Positions 1-7,739 of a stretch of 64,000 bases of DNA are shown here, piece after piece. Each line of letters begins with the position of its first letter. The first letter of the stretch is position 1. The stretch comes from Thermotoga sp. Ku-13t. GTDB taxonomy: Bacteria > Thermotogota > Thermotogae > Thermotogales > DSM-5069. The translations under genes and the position numbers were made by a program. Location of the stretch: contig NZ_LNFY01000009.1 of the NCBI RefSeq assembly GCF_011057685.1, positions 305,810 through 369,809 of the forward strand, read 5' to 3'. The notes under the pieces were generated by a model. That model worked only from the letters and a program-made list of their open reading frames with translations, made no database searches and was not told where the DNA came from.

Positions 1-430
1 TATCGGACTCCAGGATCTGTTTCACCTGTTCAAGTGTGTAGGGTTTTCCACATTCCATGCAGTAATACTCGAAGATGCTTCCATGGAGCTCTATCACCTT
101 TTTGTTGCCTGCCTTCTGGTGCAATCCATCTATGTTCTGTGTGATGACAGCTTCTATCAGATTTCTGCGCTCAAGCTCGGCCAGCAGAAGGTGCGCCCTG
201 TTTGGCTGTGCTTCGCTCATGGGAAGGAGTGCTTCCTTCCAGAATCGGTAGAAACCCTCCGGATCGTTCAAGAAGTAATCGATATCGAAAACGTACTCAG
301 GATATTTCGAGTACAACCCGCTTGGACTCCTGAAGTCGGGGATACCGCTGTCGGTACTCACGCCTGCTCCGGTGAGCACAACCACTCTACGAGAAGTTTT
401 TATTTTTTCGACCAGTTCTCTCTCCGTCAC
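1..430 (-). CDS. Sir2 family NAD-dependent protein deacylase (3' end outside window)
   Basis: Sirtuin that removes acyl groups from lysines using NAD. The visible N-terminal ~143 residues contain the NAD-binding motif GAGVSTDSGIPDFR at about residues 19-32, the ITQNIDGLHQKAG motif (Q-N-x-D, leading to the catalytic His later in the family), and the first zinc pair in YYCMECGKPY. It closely resembles T. maritima Sir2 (TM0490) as I recall it. The GTG start at 430 overlaps the stop of the preceding DUF4897 gene in a GTGA arrangement, with AGGTGA about ten bases upstream, so the two are translationally coupled. The C-terminal part, including the second Cys pair, lies beyond position 1. Confidence 0.93.
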   Translation of the reverse strand, partial: MTERELVEKIKTSRRVVVLTGAGVSTDSGIPDFRSPSGLYSKYPEYVFDIDYFLNDPEGFYRFWKEALLPMSEAQPNRAHLLLAELERRNLIEAVITQNIDGLHQKAGNKKVIELHGSIFEYYCMECGKPYTLEQVKQILESD

Positions 431-1008
431 GGCCCTTCACCTTTTCTGAACACGATTCGAGGGAAACTCATCGAACCGGTGGGTTTCCAGTAGATCTGGT
501 TGTTCAGAACTTTCGTTGGTGTCGGTTCCACGGACAGCACGATCGCATCTTCTGGAAGAACCACGACGATCTCTGAATCAGCAACGGCGTTGATCGACAG
601 TTCTTTTAAGCCGGTATCAATCACGTTGTTCTCAACGAGTGCCACGTTTGAAAGGGTCGCTTTTTCAACTACTTCGAGTATTCCGGATCGTTCAGTCACG
701 GTTGATTCCATCGAGATGACTTCGATCTGCCTTCCAACCCTTTTGCTGACCTCGGCGAAGTATTGCTTGAACTGTTCGATTGAACCCTGCCTGTAATTCT
801 GCAGGTACTGATTTTGTTTTGCCGAATCTTTAAAGAAAAGGCCGGCCGTAGTCGTAAAGGTAGCATTGCCGGCGTAATCGTACTCCATTCTGCTCCTGTA
901 ATAGACGATCTCAAAGGCCGGCCGCTGCAGGAACACGCCGATCAGCTGCATAACCGTGAAAAACAGTATAAAACCGATCAAAAGGTAAAGCAAAGTTCGT
1001 TGATTCAA
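427..1008 (-). CDS. DUF4897-type single-pass membrane protein
   Basis: About 193 residues, function unknown. The N-terminus has one strong hydrophobic segment (LLYLLIGFILFFTVMQLIGV) followed by a mostly beta-type extracytoplasmic-looking domain. It resembles the DUF4897 family known from Thermotogales next to Sir2; this assignment is from memory. I choose the TTG at 1008 because GGGAGG (1017-1022) lies 8 nt upstream; the longer frame to 1080 would start inside the cyclophilin-like gene without a ribosome site. It sits between the cyclophilin-like gene (31-nt gap) and sir2 (4-nt overlap), so the three form one operon. No catalytic motif is visible. Confidence 0.72.
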   Translation of the reverse strand: MNQRTLLYLLIGFILFFTVMQLIGVFLQRPAFEIVYYRSRMEYDYAGNATFTTTAGLFFKDSAKQNQYLQNYRQGSIEQFKQYFAEVSKRVGRQIEVISMESTVTERSGILEVVEKATLSNVALVENNVIDTGLKELSINAVADSEIVVVLPEDAIVLSVEPTPTKVLNNQIYWKPTGSMSFPRIVFRKGEGP

Positions 1009-1039
1009 TCGTTTGGCCTCCCAAGATATGTTAACACAA

Positions 1040-1414
1040 TCACTCCGCCTGCACGATGACCTTCGTGCCAGTCCTGACATTTTTCAGCAGATTCAAGCCT
1101 TCCTTGACTTTCCCGATGACGTTCACCGCACTCGCGGGCCTGATCTTGTCATCGCTTATTGGAGTCTTACCGAAGAAGATGCATATGGCCCTTCCCGGGA
1201 TCCAGAAAGCAACGTCGCCCTCTTCAACCACGTCTTTGCTGTTCTCCTCGATGGAGAGGCGTACGGGTGTTTCGAAGTATATCTCGTCACCCCAGCGATT
1301 CGCAACAGATTTGATCGGGAGTTCTTTTGTAATGGCCTCGATCGTCAGAGGCGCTTTCTTCTCATCGAGTTCGGCCACGCACTCGACCTGTCCGAAAATG
1401 AATCTCAGTTTCAT
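1040..1414 (-). CDS. cyclophilin-like fold protein (TM1367 family)
   Basis: A 124-residue protein closely matching the TM1367 cyclophilin-like family (formerly DUF369). Recognisable family segments are NRWGDEIYFETPV, GDVAFWIPGRAICIFFGKTP and PASAVNVIGKV. The fold is that of peptidyl-prolyl isomerases, but members lack proof of isomerase activity and their role is unknown. The ATG at 1414 has GGGAGGTGA 8 nt upstream, and a clear sigma-70 type promoter sits just before it. It is the first gene of the operon with the DUF4897 protein and Sir2. Confidence 0.87.
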   Translation of the reverse strand: MKLRFIFGQVECVAELDEKKAPLTIEAITKELPIKSVANRWGDEIYFETPVRLSIEENSKDVVEEGDVAFWIPGRAICIFFGKTPISDDKIRPASAVNVIGKVKEGLNLLKNVRTGTKVIVQAE

Positions 1415-1437
1415 AGCATCTCACCTCCCGTCCAAGA

Positions 1438-1466
1438 ATTTTAGAGCAAACATCTGGAAAGTTCAA
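1438..1466 (-). promoter_or_regulatory. promoter of the cyclophilin-DUF4897-sir2 operon
   Basis: On the minus strand a -35 element TTGAAC (1466-1461) and a -10 element TAAAAT (1443-1438) are separated by exactly 17 nt. Transcription would begin about 15 nt upstream of the GGGAGGTGA ribosome site of the gene starting at 1414, giving the short leader typical of this group. Confidence 0.7.
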
Positions 1467-1715
1467 CGGTTCTGCGGTTTGACCTCCACCCAATCCTTTG
1501 AAGAGGATGGGATCTTTCGCGCGGTGCGACCAGCTCAGCACCTTAACCGCACCGGTCTTGCCAGGACCTTTACTCTTATTCTTTTCGGACTCGGAGATAC
1601 CTTCCTCAAGATTTTTACCACGTGAATGGAGATAACCTTCCTCCACGATTCCATGAATGGTGTGCGCTTTCTGGCTTGCATTATGTAAAATGGTTTTAAG
1701 GAGGGAAACACTGGA
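1467..1715. other. non-coding block with repeats and competing hairpins
   Basis: No convincing gene lies between the divergent operons. The minus-strand frame to 1646 has no ribosome site, no recognisable domain and runs through the promoter at 1438-1466. The block holds a 7-bp stem CGGTGCG (1522-1528) with CGCACCG (1548-1554), and an alternative pairing of GGTGC (1523-1527) with GCACC (1538-1542). It also holds two copies of a GGAGATAACCTTCCTC-like element. A TAAAAT box at 1686-1691 could serve the plus-strand operon, but no good -35 is seen. It may encode an RNA or carry operators. Confidence 0.45.
1593..1644. repeat. two direct copies of a 15-17 nt element, 35 bp apart
   Basis: GGAGATACCTTCCTC at 1593-1607 recurs as GGAGATAACCTTCCTCC at 1628-1644, with one base inserted. 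Each copy has GGAG/CTCC-type ends. They lie about 45-100 bp upstream of the possible -10 box of the nucleotide-sugar operon, so they could be tandem regulator sites. Function is not shown by the sequence. Confidence 0.5.
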
Positions 1716-2873
1716 ATGAGGGTGCCCCTTTTCGATATGACCAGGCAGTACGAAACACTCAGAAAAGAGTTGCTCAACGCGGTTGATTCTGTCTTCAGCT
1801 CAGGCAGGCTGATCATGGGAGAAAACGTCAAATCGTTCGAGCGGGAGATGGCCGACTATCTGGGCGTGAAGCATGCGATAGGAGTGGCCAACGGTTCGGA
1901 TGCACTGTACATAGCAGTGAAGTCTCTGGGTATCAAAAGCGGCGATTTCGTCATCACGACTGCTTTCACGTTCTTCGCCACGGCGAGCTGCATAACCAGA
2001 AACGGTGCCACGCCCATTTTTGTGGACATAGACGAGCGTACTTTCAATATCGATCTGGATCAGGTCGAAAACGTTCTGGAGAGCCACCAATCGCGGGAGA
2101 GGATCAAGGCGGTGATACCGGTTCATTTGTTCGGACGGACGGTGGACCTGGAGAGGTTGAAACGCATCAGAGACAAATATAGTGTCAGGATCATAGAGGA
2201 CTGCGCTCAATCGGTCGGTTCCACGTGGCGTTTCTCCGATGGCACGGTGAAAAAGAGTGGAAGTGTTGGTGATATCTCCACGCTCTCCTTCTTTCCAACC
2301 AAAAATCTTGGTGCCCACGGTGATGCCGGCATGATCCTCACCAACGACGACGATCTGGCAGAATTCTGCAGGATCTTCAGGGTCCACGGTGCTAAGGTGA
2401 AGTACTTCCACGAAATCGAAGGGGTCAACAGCAGGCTTGACGAGGTACAGGCCGCGATACTGCGTGTGAAGCTCAGAAGGCTCGATGGGTACCACAGGCG
2501 CAGAATAGAACTTGCCAGGCTGTACAACGAACTTTTTGAAAAGCACGGCCTGACAGACCACATCGTGTGCCCTCCTGTGGGCAAAGACTTCGAATGCGTT
2601 TTTCACCAGTACGTGATAAGGGTGAAGAATGGGCACAGGGACAGATTGAGGTCCTATCTCGAATCGCGTGGTGTGGAGACGGCGATTTACTATCCGCTTG
2701 GTCTTCACAGACAGAAGTGTTTTTCACATCTGCCGGCTGTCCAGCTCGAGAAAACGGACAGAGCCTGTGCAGAAGTTCTTGCCCTGCCGATGTTCCCGGA
2801 ACTTCGCGAAGAAGAGGTCGAATATGTTGTCAGGTGTATCAGGGATTATTTTGAGGAGGAATGTGCATGCTGA
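1716..2873 (+). CDS. DegT/DnrJ/EryC1/StrS-family sugar aminotransferase
   Basis: PLP-dependent aminotransferase of 385 residues acting on nucleotide-linked keto-sugars, as in WbpE, ArnB or PglE. Family features are VANGSDALYIAVKSLGI (PLP phosphate-binding region), the EDCAQSVGS segment with the PLP-contacting Asp, and the SFFPTKNLGAHGDAG motif carrying the Schiff-base lysine (PTKNLG). The ATG has AAGGAGG about 11 nt upstream. Its last codons overlap the WbpA-like dehydrogenase, a pairing seen in UDP-aminouronate pathways. The exact sugar cannot be read from sequence. It heads the nine-gene run to 12899. Confidence 0.9.
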   Translation: MRVPLFDMTRQYETLRKELLNAVDSVFSSGRLIMGENVKSFEREMADYLGVKHAIGVANGSDALYIAVKSLGIKSGDFVITTAFTFFATASCITRNGATPIFVDIDERTFNIDLDQVENVLESHQSRERIKAVIPVHLFGRTVDLERLKRIRDKYSVRIIEDCAQSVGSTWRFSDGTVKKSGSVGDISTLSFFPTKNLGAHGDAGMILTNDDDLAEFCRIFRVHGAKVKYFHEIEGVNSRLDEVQAAILRVKLRRLDGYHRRRIELARLYNELFEKHGLTDHIVCPPVGKDFECVFHQYVIRVKNGHRDRLRSYLESRGVETAIYYPLGLHRQKCFSHLPAVQLEKTDRACAEVLALPMFPELREEEVEYVVRCIRDYFEEECAC

Positions 2874-4171
2874 GGGACAAGATCATCAACAGAACTGCAG
2901 TTGTGGGTGTGATAGGTTTGGGTTACGTGGGCCTTCCACTCGCGGTGGAGAAGGCGAAAGCGGGTTACATGGTCATAGGGTTCGACATTCAAAAGGAACG
3001 TGTGGATAAGGTGAACCGTGGGGAAAACTACATCGGAGATGTGGTGCCTGAGGATCTGGAAAGGCTCGTGAAGGAGGGCAAACTGCGTGCGACCAACAAT
3101 TACGATGAGCTTTCCCAATGCGACGTGGTTGCCATCTGTGTTCCAACACCCCTCGACGAATTTAAACAGCCCGACCTCACTTACGTTGTGAACACATCGA
3201 AAGAGATCGCGTTGAGGTTGCACAGGGAAATGCTCGTGGTTCTCGAATCGACGACCTACCCTGGCACCACCGAGGAAGTCGTCAAGCCGATCTTAGAATC
3301 GAGTGGCTTGAAATGTGAAGAGGACTTCTATCTGGCCTTCAGCCCGGAGAGAGTCGATCCAGGAAACTTGCTTTACAAAACCAAGAACACGCCCAAGGTT
3401 GTGGGTGGGGTGGGAAAGAAATCTGCAGAACTCGCGAAGTTGCTCTACGAGAGCGTGCTCGATGCACCGGTTTTCGTGGTCTCTTCAGCGAAGGCTGCGG
3501 AGATGACGAAGATCCTTGAAAACACGTTCAGAATCGTTAACATCGCTCTGGCCAACGAGATGGCGATCATCGCAGAGAAGATGGGAATAAACATATGGGA
3601 AGTCATAGAGGCAGCCTCGACGAAACCTTTCGGGTTCATGCCTTTCTATCCTGGTCCAGGCGTTGGGGGTCATTGCATCCCGATAGATCCGTTCTATCTC
3701 ACGTACAAAGCGAGGCAGTATGATTACCACACCAGGCTCATCGAACTCGCGGGTGAGATAAACGATTCGATGCCCTCGTACGTTGTGAACAGGATCATGA
3801 AGTTGTTGAACCAGAGGAAAAAGTGTCTGAACGGCGCACACGTCCTGCTCGTCGGGATAGCGTACAAAGGCGATGTGGATGATGTGAGAGAGTCTCCAGC
3901 CCTCAAAGTGCTCAAGCTTCTGGAAGAAGAACAGGCTCAGGTCATAGTGGTGGACCCCTACGTGAAATCCTTCAAGTGGAAAGGTTCGGAAAGAAACACA
4001 GAACCGCTGACGGCTGAACTGGCACGATGGGCCGACATAGCCGTCATAACGACCGCACACAGAAAACGCCTCGACTACAGAATTCTGGTGGAAAACTGTT
4101 CGTTGATCTTCGACACGAAGAACGTTCTGAAGAGTTTCAATCTCCAGGGGCCAAACATTGTGGTGCTTTGA
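2867..4171 (+). CDS. nucleotide sugar dehydrogenase (WbpA / UDP-N-acetylhexosamine 6-dehydrogenase type)
   Basis: Oxidises C6 of a UDP-hexosamine to the uronic acid in two NAD-dependent steps. The N-terminal Rossmann motif GVIGLGYVGLP, the SPERVDPGN segment, the central-domain lysine in SSAKAAEMTKILENTFR and the catalytic cysteine in GVGGHCIPIDPFYL are all present. The C-terminal domain has GIAYKGDVDDVRESPA. I prefer the ATG at 2867, 7 nt after GAGGAGG; the ATG at 2861 is too close to that site. It overlaps the aminotransferase by 7 nt. WbpA-like proteins use UDP-GlcNAc; UDP-ManNAc is the alternative. The partner oxidase and acetyltransferase of the Wbp pathway are not nearby. Confidence 0.88.
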   Translation: MLRDKIINRTAVVGVIGLGYVGLPLAVEKAKAGYMVIGFDIQKERVDKVNRGENYIGDVVPEDLERLVKEGKLRATNNYDELSQCDVVAICVPTPLDEFKQPDLTYVVNTSKEIALRLHREMLVVLESTTYPGTTEEVVKPILESSGLKCEEDFYLAFSPERVDPGNLLYKTKNTPKVVGGVGKKSAELAKLLYESVLDAPVFVVSSAKAAEMTKILENTFRIVNIALANEMAIIAEKMGINIWEVIEAASTKPFGFMPFYPGPGVGGHCIPIDPFYLTYKARQYDYHTRLIELAGEINDSMPSYVVNRIMKLLNQRKKCLNGAHVLLVGIAYKGDVDDVRESPALKVLKLLEEEQAQVIVVDPYVKSFKWKGSERNTEPLTAELARWADIAVITTAHRKRLDYRILVENCSLIFDTKNVLKSFNLQGPNIVVL

Positions 4172-4183
4172 GGGGGTGATGCT

Positions 4184-6235
4184 GTGGGCTGGTTAACGCT
4201 GAGTTTGCTGGCAGGGGCAGGCTCGATGGTCCTGGCAGTTTCATTGATGTTCTACGTGCTCAAAAAAGACACGGGTAACGAAAGGATGAGGCAGATCCAC
4301 GCAGCGATCAAAGAGGGTGCTCTGGCGTATCTGAGGAGGCAGAACAGAACCCTCGCGGTCTTCGTCCTGGTCATGGCGATCGTACTCGGAGCCGTCGGAA
4401 GCTTCCTCAAGGGAACCAGTATAGGCCTATCCATGGTGATCGCCTACGTGCTGGGTTCCGTGTGTACGACGCTCGCCGCCTACATAGGTATGCGGGCAGC
4501 AGTTGAGGCGAACGTCAGGGTTGCGGCTGCGGCACAGAAAGGTTTGAAAACGGCGTTCCCGGTCGCGTACTACGGTGGAGCAGTCATGGGTCTCTTCGTG
4601 GTCGGAATATCCTTGCTCGGGATTTCGTTGTTGTTCTTCGTGTTCAAGGTGTTGCTGGGCTGGTCAGATCCAGATGCGGCAAGTGTTGTGCTTGGTTTCA
4701 GCTTTGGAGCCAGCGCGCTGGCGTTGTTTGCCAAAGCCGGTGGAGGAATTTACACCAAGACGGCCGACATCAGCGCCGATCTGGTGGGGAAGGTTGAACT
4801 CGGGATAGCCGAAGACGATCCGAGAAATCCGGCCGTCATAGCGGACAACGTTGGAGACAACGTCGGAGATGTCGCGGGTATGGGCGCAGATCTGACAGAT
4901 TCCTACATCGCTAGCGTTGTCGCAACGATGATCATCGGAGCGGAGATTGCCAACGAAACGCTCACCGTATTACCTTTGACGATAGCAGCGGCTGGTCTGT
5001 TCGCTTCGATGCTGGCTTTAGTCTTCGTCGCGCGCAGCATCAAGAGGAGTCCAGGTCGAGCACTGAACCTTGGAACGTTCTTGACCTGCCTCATCTTTGT
5101 TGTGCTGCTCTTCTTCGTAACACGTTTCTCAAACCTTGAAGGAAATTCGTGGCTCGGTGTGTTTTTGCCGACACTTGCTGGTCTGGGTGCGGGTGTGGCG
5201 ATAGGATTGACCTCGGACTACTTCACCTCCATAGAGAAGAAACCTACCAGGACGATTGCTGAGGCGTCCGTCACGGGTACGGCCATAAACATATTGATGG
5301 GCTTTTCTTACGGTCTGATCAGCATCGTTCCGCCAATTCTGTGCATAGCTGCCGCGACGATCGCAGCGTGGTACCTGGCGAAGGCTTTCGGCATCGATCC
5401 GTTCTACGGCATAGCGTCTGCCGCACTCGGAATGCTGTCCATCGTGGGTACGGTCATCTCCGCCGACGCTTACGGGCCCATCTCGGACAATGCCAAAGGC
5501 GTTGCGGAGCAGTCTGGTCTTGGTGAAGACGTTATTGCTGTGACGGACATGCTGGATGCCGCTGGAAACACTTCGAAAGCGATAACGAAAGGTTTTGCCA
5601 TAGGATCGGCTGCGTTGACCGTGCTGGCGCTGTTCGCTGCCTATGCACACCTTGTTGACATCACGATGCTCGATCTGATGTCTCCTCAGGTCATCTCAGG
5701 AATATTCATCGGGGCCATGATGCCGCCACTGCTGTCTGCCATGTTGATTCTGGCGGTCAGCAAGAACTCTGAAAGGATGATAGAGGAAATAAGGAGACAG
5801 TTCCGTGAAATACCCGGTCTTGCGGAAGGCAAGGCGAAACCAGACTACGCGAAGTGTGTGGACATAGCGACCGCCGGGGCTTTGAAAGAATTGTTGCTTC
5901 CGGGTATAGTCGCGATCGTGGCTCCCGCGCTCACACTCGTGGTCCTCGGGAAAGAAGCACTCGCGGGATTCCTCGCCGGCAGCATCGTGAGCGGTATCAT
6001 ATTCGCTCTCTTCATGGCCAATTCTGGAGGCGCGTGGGACAACGCGAAGAAATACATCGAAGAGGGCCACTTCGGTGGAAAGGGTTCCGAGGCGCACAAG
6101 GCAGCCGTCGTGGGAGACACCGTGGGTGATCCGTTCAAGGACACCGCGGGGCCGTCTCTCAACACGATGATCACCGTGATGTCGCTGGTGGCAGAAGTCT
6201 TTGCACCGCTGTTGCTGCTCGTGGTGAGCCGGTGA
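4184..6235 (+). CDS. hppA: membrane-bound ion-translocating pyrophosphatase, K+-independent signature
   Basis: Hydrolyses cytoplasmic PPi and pumps ions outward. The 683-residue protein has about 16 membrane segments and the catalytic motifs GGGIYTKTADISADLVGKVE, DNVGDNVGDVAGMGADL, SDNAKGVAEQ and GDTVGDPFKDTAGPS. The motif after DAAGNT reads SKAITKG, with Lys465 and Thr468 where K+-dependent enzymes carry Ala (and Gly/Ala). In this family Lys at that place removes the K+ requirement, and known Na+ pumps are all K+-dependent, so I infer a K+-independent H+ pump. T. maritima's characterised enzyme is instead a K+-dependent Na+ pump. GTG start at 4184 with AGGGGGTGA upstream. Confidence 0.95.
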   Translation: MGWLTLSLLAGAGSMVLAVSLMFYVLKKDTGNERMRQIHAAIKEGALAYLRRQNRTLAVFVLVMAIVLGAVGSFLKGTSIGLSMVIAYVLGSVCTTLAAYIGMRAAVEANVRVAAAAQKGLKTAFPVAYYGGAVMGLFVVGISLLGISLLFFVFKVLLGWSDPDAASVVLGFSFGASALALFAKAGGGIYTKTADISADLVGKVELGIAEDDPRNPAVIADNVGDNVGDVAGMGADLTDSYIASVVATMIIGAEIANETLTVLPLTIAAAGLFASMLALVFVARSIKRSPGRALNLGTFLTCLIFVVLLFFVTRFSNLEGNSWLGVFLPTLAGLGAGVAIGLTSDYFTSIEKKPTRTIAEASVTGTAINILMGFSYGLISIVPPILCIAAATIAAWYLAKAFGIDPFYGIASAALGMLSIVGTVISADAYGPISDNAKGVAEQSGLGEDVIAVTDMLDAAGNTSKAITKGFAIGSAALTVLALFAAYAHLVDITMLDLMSPQVISGIFIGAMMPPLLSAMLILAVSKNSERMIEEIRRQFREIPGLAEGKAKPDYAKCVDIATAGALKELLLPGIVAIVAPALTLVVLGKEALAGFLAGSIVSGIIFALFMANSGGAWDNAKKYIEEGHFGGKGSEAHKAAVVGDTVGDPFKDTAGPSLNTMITVMSLVAEVFAPLLLLVVSR

Positions 6236-6239
6236 TAGG

Positions 6240-7739
6240 ATGAACGGTTTCGTGGATGGACCGACCAGGTCCTTCACGATGGTTGACGAGATTCTGAGGC
6301 CTTTCTCGCCGAAAACCGCGTACGGGAGGAGGGCTCTGGATAATTTTTCCTGCGTTCTGACATCTCAGGAGCAGTTTTTATCCCACTGGGCTCGACTGGA
6401 AAAGGTTCTCGCACTCAGTCCAGAATCTGTGGAAAGAATGGAAAAGATCTTGGAAAAGGTTCCGGATCTGAGCCATCAGATCGCGCATGGTTTTGCGGAG
6501 ATATCTGACTTTGCCAAACTGAAAAGGTTCGTGTTCAATTTCATGTCGCTCAGCAGGATTGTTGGTCAAACCTGGGACCTTCCAGACATCGGTGAGTTCT
6601 GGAAGGTCCTTTCTCATTTCTTCGGCGAAGGAGAGGCTCTTCAGCTCCAGTCGGAAACGTTGCTCAACCTCAGAAAGGCACATTTTGAAATCACGCAGCA
6701 GCTCAAGGAAGAGTTCTCTCACCTGTGCGATCGAGTGTACAGTCTGGTTGGCCTGAGACCTCACGGTGAAGAGTTCACCATTTCTGTGGAGATCGGGAGA
6801 AAGCTGGCTGAGGCCAATCTGGCACAGCTTCTGAAGGACTACGGTGAGCGATGGCACATGCGCTTGATAGATACCGAAAAAGCGACCCTGCTGAAGCGGG
6901 ATCTGGAGGTCCTTGAAGAAAGGATGCAGGACGAAACAGAAAAGTTGCTGAAAGATTTCAGGCAACAGATTGAAGGTTCTCTCGACCTTCTCAGAGCGTG
7001 TGAAAGAGCCATCGAGACCATCGATCTGGACCTGTCACGCTACAGGATGTATTTCACGTACAGATGTTGCAGGCCCGAAGTTGGAGAAAATCTGTGCCTG
7101 GTCAAAGGTAGGTTCATTCCCACACTGAGCTATTGCGAGCAGAACGGATACGAGTACTATCCGATCGATCTGGATGCGAAGAGCGGTGTCACCGCGCTGT
7201 GCGGACCCAACATGGGAGGAAAGACGACGGCTCTCAGAACGGTGGGAGCTTTCGTGTTGCTGTTTCAGCTCGGTTATCCCGTTCCAGCTGAAAGGTTCAT
7301 GAGTCCCATCTTCAGCGCCGTCCGCTTCGTTTCGAGGGGGGAAGAAATCGGATTCAGTTCGTTCGCCATGGAGATCCGCAGCCTGGTTCAGGCCTTGAAG
7401 CTTGGTGGCAGAAAATTACTCTTGCTGGATGAGTTCGGTGCGAGTACCAATCCGATCGAGGGTGAAGCGCTGGCGCTCGCCGTCGTCGAACATTTTTCTG
7501 CTCTGCAGGATTACGTCTTTTTGACGACGCACTATCCCCGGGTAGTCCTGAAAGCCGAGAACGTCTATGGTTGTGGAAGAATCAAGAATATCGACGAGGA
7601 CGATCCACACAGGATGTTCGACTATTCGCTCGTTCCAAACGTCAAACATATTGAAAAGATAGGACTCATGATCGCCGGTAAACTCGGCCTGCCTTCCGAA
7701 ATGCTGGAAAAGGCGAGGAGATACTGTGGAGTGGAGTGA
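6240..7739 (+). CDS. stand-alone MutS-like ATPase
   Basis: A 499-residue protein with a helical lever/clamp-like region (residues ~50-300, partly coiled coil) followed by a MutS ATPase domain: Walker A GPNMGGKTT near residue 322, FSSFAMEIRSL, Walker B LLLLDEFGAST and TTHYPRVV. It lacks the mismatch-recognition domain I of MutS and the Smr nuclease domain of MutS2. It is therefore not an orthodox repair MutS. The gene starts 4 nt after hppA with only a weak ribosome site and overlaps xseA by 14 nt, placing it with a DNA-processing enzyme. Function unknown. Confidence 0.8.
   Translation: MNGFVDGPTRSFTMVDEILRPFSPKTAYGRRALDNFSCVLTSQEQFLSHWARLEKVLALSPESVERMEKILEKVPDLSHQIAHGFAEISDFAKLKRFVFNFMSLSRIVGQTWDLPDIGEFWKVLSHFFGEGEALQLQSETLLNLRKAHFEITQQLKEEFSHLCDRVYSLVGLRPHGEEFTISVEIGRKLAEANLAQLLKDYGERWHMRLIDTEKATLLKRDLEVLEERMQDETEKLLKDFRQQIEGSLDLLRACERAIETIDLDLSRYRMYFTYRCCRPEVGENLCLVKGRFIPTLSYCEQNGYEYYPIDLDAKSGVTALCGPNMGGKTTALRTVGAFVLLFQLGYPVPAERFMSPIFSAVRFVSRGEEIGFSSFAMEIRSLVQALKLGGRKLLLLDEFGASTNPIEGEALALAVVEHFSALQDYVFLTTHYPRVVLKAENVYGCGRIKNIDEDDPHRMFDYSLVPNVKHIEKIGLMIAGKLGLPSEMLEKARRYCGVE

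Noticed and set aside
1362-1646. A 94-residue minus-strand reading frame upstream of the cyclophilin-like gene
   Set aside because: It runs through a strong promoter and into the next gene in another frame, has no ribosome site and no recognisable domain.
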